Source: Dryocosmus kuriphilus
Taxonomy: Eukaryota; Arthropoda; Insecta; Hymenoptera; Cynipidae
Direction of reading: 5' to 3'
Assembly: GCA_038277395.1 (NCBI GenBank)
Contig: CM076192.1
Location: forward strand, 13,997,494-14,061,493
Length of the DNA stretch: 64,000 nucleotides
Numbering within the stretch: the stretch's first letter is position 1; each line of letters opens with the position of its first letter. Positions 59,701-64,000 of this stretch are shown here, in pieces. The notes below the pieces were generated by a model that saw nothing but the letters and a program-made list of their open reading frames with translations, was not told where the DNA came from and ran no database searches. The position numbers and the translations under genes are program-made.

Positions 59701-60472
59701 TGTTTATAATATTTTTTGCAACTTTTGTAGTAATTTATAATATGATAATCTTATGCAACATGCATGCTATTTTTGTTATGAACTTAAAATAATATGTTTT
59801 TATGAATACAAAACGGCATGCAAATAAAAAACACGGGGATGTTTATAATATTTTTTGCAACCTTAGTAATTATTTATAATATGATGGTCTTATGCAACAT
59901 GCATGCTATTTTTGTTATGAACTTAAAATAATATGTTTTTATGAAATACAAAACGGCATGCAAATAAAAGACACGGAAATGTTTATAATATTTTTTGCAA
60001 CTTTAGTAATTATTTATAATATGATGGTCTTATGCAACATGCATGCTATTTTTGTTATGAACTTAAAATAATATGTTTTAATGAAATGCAAAACGGCATG
60101 CAAATGAAAAACACGGAAATGTTTATAATATTTTTTGCAACTTTAGTAATTATTTATAATATGATGGTCTTATGCAACATGCATGCTGTTTTTGTTATGA
60201 ACTTAAAATAATATGTTTTTATGAAATACAAAACGGCATGCAAATAAAAGACACGGAAATGTTTATAATATTTTTTGCAACTTTAGTAATTATTTATAAT
60301 ATGATGGTCTTATGCAACATGCATGCTATTTTTGTTATGAACTTAAAATAATGTGTTTTAATGAAATACAAAACGGCCTGCAAATGAAAAACACGGAAAT
60401 GTTTATAATATTTTTTGCAACTTTAGTATTTATTTATAATATGATGGTCTTATGCAACATGCATGCCATTTG
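44770..60472 (+). repeat. 140-bp satellite array, about 112 monomers
   Basis: Monomers contain GAAATACAAAACGGCATGCA, AATAAAAAACACGGAAATG, TTTATAATATTTTTTGCAAC, TTTAGTAATTATTTATAATA, TGATGGTCTTATGCAACATG, CATGCTATTTTTGTTATGAA and CTTAAAATAATATGTTTTT. Spacing of exactly 140 is seen, for example, between 47041 and 47181 and in 52081-52501. Variants (TTTTGTAGTAATTTATAATATGATAATC; AAATGAAAAACACGG; AAATAAAAGACACGG; CACATGGAAAACACGG) recur in blocks. Damaged monomers lie near 51850, 56000, 56900 and 59170. The small frames in it (MQHACYFCYELK...) are repeat artefacts. Confidence 0.97.
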
Positions 60473-60514
60473 CACTACAGTATTATTTCATTATAAAATT
60501 AATATTTATCTTTA

Positions 60515-60930
60515 TTAGGGGTAATTTTAAATCACGGAAAATCTGTGTGAATTTTCACAAAGTTTTCCCAACATTTTCCACCCTTGGTCATAGGTGGGGC
60601 GCATGCAATTTGAAAACACGGAAACGTCCTGTTTTTTTTCTCATTTTTACGTAACACTTTGAGCCCTTTCGGTCGCTGCGAATTGCATGCCATCAATATT
60701 ATTGTAGCTTCAATTTGTTTGAACTACCTTATGTTACAAAGGCAGGCAACGTAATATCACGGAAAAACACTAAAATTCTTCACAAAAAGAAAGCTTTTTT
60801 CCATATGACGTGCACGCGTGGAGGGGCGAATAACTCTTTTATCTTTCATATCTTAGGGTTAATTATCAACCCTTAAAAAGGCATGCGTGGTAAAATGGGA
60901 GAACGTTATCTGTCACTATCTCCCGGTCTA
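60515..60930 (-). repeat. Right terminal inverted repeat
   Basis: Inverted copy of 43191-43653. It lacks about 50 bp between two GCATGC sites (at 60600). The array abuts it on the left through a 40-bp non-monomer stretch (60473-60514). Confidence 0.9.
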
Positions 60931-61056
60931 TAAGTAGTTCACGGAAGTGAGGGCGCCACTAAATTTTAGTAGAAACTTGTACCATGGCATCGGTCATCTC
61001 CCACTTCATCTCTGTCTAAACATAGAAATGAGATTTATTCTGCTCTTTGTGAACGT
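60931..61056. other. Flank of satellite element
   Basis: Contains TTGTACCATGGCATCGGTC and CTCCCACTTC as in the left flank (43046-43095), same orientation. Confidence 0.6.
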
Positions 61057-61267
61057 GTGGAATAATCGTCGACCAATCAGGTGATAGCTGGGAATTGGTG
61101 CGAAAGTTGTTCTGAAACTGTTAGGGCGCAGTCCCATGGAGGAGATTAATTCCAGATCTCTGATAATTTTCTGATAATTCTCCTCCATGGGACTGCGCCC
61201 TAACAGTTACTGAACACGTTTTGCACCAATTCCCAGCTATCACCTGATTGGTCAACGACTATTCCAC
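61057..61267. mobile_element. Hairpin MITE-like element, 89-bp arms
   Basis: 61057-61145 (GTGGAATAATCGTCGACCAA...GTCCCATGGAGGAGA) is complementary to 61179-61267 with few mismatches and a 33-bp loop. A related single arm occurs at 63919-63964, so this is a dispersed family. The piece TCTCCTCCATGGGA repeats once more at 61271. Confidence 0.8.
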
Positions 61268-62250
61268 TATTCTCCTCCATGGGATTGCGGCCAAGCAAAG
61301 AGACATGTCTCTGACGTGCAAATGAGAATGAGCGTAATCTGCAATTTTTGTCAAAAATGAGATAAAGTCGTCAGTACGTTTATGATACTTCCCTTTACTT
61401 AAATATGTATGAGAAAAATAAAAATTGATAGCGCAAAGTAGTTAATTTTTGAAAAATAGTTTACCGTATCTGCGAGAAGAATAGAGTATGTTTATGAAAA
61501 TCTATATTTTAAACATATTTAGATGTGTCTAGTTATATTTAACATTAGATAATTGTTTGATGGTAGGTTATAAAGGGAAAATTTTTCTGACAAATGTTTT
61601 TTTTTAATGGGATTCTTGCAATCGTCTTAAGTGTTATTCTAATCAAAAAAAAAAAAAAAAACCAAATGTAACAAAAAATGTAATTGCCTTATATAAATTA
61701 AAAAGTAAAATCTTCGCCATAAAATACTGCGTTCCCTTTCTTACTTTACGTAATAAAGTTATAAAATGCCAATCATTTATGTAACAAAATCATAAGCTAT
61801 CCAAATAATAATAAATTTACTAATAAAGAAATTAAGGAATTTTTGTTGGAAAAGAATTCGTACAAACTATTAGTCAGAATGTGTGATATAATATTAAGAT
61901 TTCTATACAGTTCGATAAACGCAAATTTTGATATTCTTATATATCATATAATAGATTTATCTACATGTATAGAAAATTGGATATTTTATTTGCGTTTCCT
62001 GATGGTACTGAGTGATTTACTATTATTTAAAAGTTTTTGTAGCAGATACGGTATTTCCAGTCCAACTAGTTGAAATTGTAGATTAGCGTAACTGCAAATT
62101 CTCACTAAAAATTATGAAAAAACGTCTTTCTTTTTGCAAAATCTAAAAAGGCAGTGTTTTTAATATAAGTAGCCACTTTTAGTTTTAAAAAACTGGTTAA
62201 AATGTGAGTGTGGTATGTCATAGTGGTTTTTTCGCTTCCAGTGTAAAGTT
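61268..62250. other. AT-rich, nothing recognised
   Basis: A poly-A run lies at about 61646-61661. A 76-codon frame (61843-62073) is AT-driven and has no recognisable product. Confidence 0.5.
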
Positions 62251-63866
62251 GGTAGGTATTCACTTGTCCGAAATTTCATTTTCCCTAAAACTCATTTTGC
62301 CGAAAAAATCACTAGATTTACAGGCGATGTAGACATAAATGATAGAGGGGATCCCGCTTGTGAATTCATGGCATATTGCCATGATCACTCCAAATGGAAA
62401 ATTACATTGCAAAAATCTGCCCGCTTCGCGGGCACATTCTCATCACACGCTTGGCGCGCCGCGCCTCGCGCGAAGTATAAGCGCACCTAGGGCGCGCGTC
62501 TGTTAGCACTCGCCCTTCGCGCTCGATAAATTATTCACCTCGCGCTACGCGCTCGGTGTTTATAGATCGTATAAACCTTTGAATTAAAAATTCCAAAAGG
62601 AACTATTTTACTTAAGGCTCTATCGCCCTTAAGGAATACATTCTCATCATGACACTCGCGCTTCGCGCTCGATAATTACATTTTTTTAAAAGACATTGTA
62701 GATTGGTAAAGTTTTTTTGGGTTTTTTCAAATTTTCACAATACAGGATTTCGATTCTTAAAAATAAAACGATGAGTCTTATAAATAAATTTTTTAGCTCT
62801 TTCCAAGGTGAACAATTCTGCTTGTTAATATTTTCTCATATCTTGCATAGTTTTGCTGAAAAGTGGTTTTCTTTATATTTCATAACATATTTCACGAATA
62901 ACTCAAAAAATACGCGTCTGCTCAAAAAAATGATAGAGAGCAAATTTGTAGACCTTTTAAAGCGAACAACTTCGTTTATTATCATTTTTCCGTGTCTTGC
63001 ATAGTTTGGCGGGAAATTTGAAATTTTTGATTTTTAATAACGTTTTATCGATTAAAACCAAAACCGTGCATTTTATCAAAAAATGATTAAAACAAAATTT
63101 GTAGATCTTTTTAAATTGAACAACTTTGTTCTTTACCATTTTTTTGTATCTTGAATATTTTGGCGGGAAATCAGAGTTTTTTAATTTTAATAGCGTTTTC
63201 TTGATTAAAACAATAACTGTTCATTTTATCAAAAAACGGTTAAAACAAAATTTGTAGATATTTTTGAGATAAACAATTTTACTCTCTTACATTTTTTTTG
63301 TATATCTCTCATAGTTTAGCCGGAAAATGGATTTTTTTATTTTGTGAAAACAGTTTTTGATGGATAAAACCATAATCGTTGGTCAAAAACCGCTGGTTAA
63401 CGAACTCGTCCTTTCTTTTTACCCCTCAAGGATGTGTACCAAAGCGCACTCCAATCCGATTAGTCCTTCGAAAGTTGTCGCGACCACAGGCGACGACAAC
63501 GCCAACGACAACAACGACGACGACAACAGACAGACAGACACCGTCGTAAAAACCGTTTTATCTGACTTAGGGGGTCTCAAAACGTGGAGATTTCATGAAA
63601 TCCGCGAAAGTCAAATTTTACATAAATCTAATACCTTCTCTGATGAGAATGTAAAAATTCGAGTTTTATAAAGAAAAATAAAGAATAAAGAATAAAGAAT
63701 TTTCACGAAACGCCACCTAAAGTCAATTTGAGTTACAGATCTATCCAAAATTGGTAAGCAGAAACCCATCTATCAATTGTTTCGAAGGCGTAATCTAGTG
63801 ATTTTTTCGGCAAAATGAGTTTTAGGGAAAGTGAAATTTCGGATAAGTAAACAGTAAACACCTACC
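62251..63866. mobile_element. Inverted-repeat element split by a Helentron-like copy
   Basis: 62251-62325 (TAGGTATTCACTTGTCCGAA...CCGAAAAAATCACTAGATT) is complementary to 63788-63866. Without the Helentron-like copy f (62411-63658) the element would be about 370 bp, a normal MITE size. Confidence 0.65.
62411..63658 (-). mobile_element. Helentron-like element, copy f (near complete)
   Basis: Reverse of copy b. The stem-loop GCCCGCTTCGCGGGC is at 62419-62433, GC palindromes to 62670, internal units 62740-63300, a GAC/CAGA microsatellite at 63480-63540 and the 5' end TGATGAGAATGTAAAAA at 63658. Length 1248 bp versus 1270 in copy b. Frames at 62717-63139 are repeat artefacts. Confidence 0.68.
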
Positions 63867-63918
63867 TGTAAAGTTGAGTCCGCTGCAGATACGCCCATTT
63901 TCATTTGCACGGCAGATA

Positions 63919-64000
63919 GTGGAATAGTCGTTGACCAATCAGATGATAGCTGGGAATTTGGGCGATAAGTGTTCGCAAACACATCCGATCTGCTTACCTT
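63919..64000. repeat. Partial hairpin-MITE arm at window end
   Basis: GTGGAATAGTCGTTGACCAA followed by GATAGCTGGGAATT resembles the arms of 61057-61267. It continues beyond the window or is truncated. Confidence 0.65.

Larger units (their letters stand above)
43191..60930. mobile_element. 17.7-kb terminal-inverted-repeat transposon carrying a satellite array
   Basis: Both ends start TAGACCGGGAG.TAGTGACAG, inverted, and both are flanked by TAA (43188-43190 and 60931-60933), a possible 3-bp target duplication. TA alone is also possible. The TIRs extend 416-463 bp with only a few differences. Inside are subterminal repeats, a two-exon gene remnant (44135-44720) and about 112 copies of a 140-bp monomer. 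No transposase catalytic domain remains, so the superfamily cannot be named. Confidence 0.85.

Noticed and set aside
44770..60472. CRISPR-like array
   Set aside because: Units are contiguous with no unique spacers, in eukaryotic DNA; it is a tandem satellite.
54706..60518. Repeated small frames MQHACYFCYELKIICFNEIQ in the satellite
   Set aside because: They follow from a 140-bp unit whose frame shifts each copy, start at an arbitrary Met and are broken by every indel; no sign of selection on protein.
43191..60930. Polinton/Maverick
   Set aside because: Although long and TIR-bounded, the ends do not begin AG, no 6-bp duplication is seen and no polymerase, integrase or capsid genes are present.

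Overview
This window is eukaryotic repeat-rich DNA, most likely from an insect. It carries Gypsy elements of the errantivirus type (with a baculovirus-F-like env), a BEL/Pao element, short GT-AG introns, high AT content and Helentron/DINE-1-like elements. A hymenopteran host would fit but is a guess. I found no intact host gene in 64 kb. Almost everything recognisable is a mobile element, a fragment of one, or tandem repeats, often nested, as in pericentromeric or other silent chromatin.

Layout. 1-3539: an LTR pair (about six differences over 922 bp), interrupted by a 500-N assembly gap and enclosing a possibly spliced plus-strand ORF with an FP25K/LINE-ORF1-like segment. 3541-4589: a gag-like fragment and the end of a Gypsy element. 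4589-11797 plus 19330-19420: Gypsy copy A (minus strand: gag, protease, RT, RNase H, integrase, env, all frameshifted). A complete 7.5-kb BEL/Pao element (11803-19329, minus strand, 5-bp target duplication ACTTG) is inserted in its leader. 19.7-33.2 kb: AT-rich DNA with a 517-bp inverted-repeat element, several copies of a 1.2-kb Helentron-like family, a foldback hairpin and a 2.15-kb inverted-repeat element filled with minisatellites. 33.2-38.5 kb: 5' parts of two further Gypsy elements (B plus, C minus) joined tail to tail inside gag, with a Helentron-like copy inserted in the leader of C. 38.5-43.2 kb: AT-rich DNA, simple repeats, another Helentron-like copy and an inverted duplication.

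The most notable object is 43191-60930. Terminal inverted repeats of about 0.42-0.46 kb, flanked by a possible TAA target duplication, enclose a remnant two-exon gene with an acidic C terminus and about 112 tandem copies of a 140-bp monomer (44770-60472). The subterminal region of the same element carries diverged copies of the monomer's two motifs, also at about 140-bp spacing. The simplest reading is that a DNA transposon's subterminal repeats expanded into a satellite array that replaced most of its interior. 60931-64000 holds an 89-bp-arm hairpin element, a further inverted-repeat element split by a Helentron-like copy, and part of a second hairpin element.

The genes do not form a host pathway. 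Their relations are those of nested insertions: BEL is younger than Gypsy A, Helentron-like copy d is younger than Gypsy C, and copy f is younger than the 62251-63866 element.
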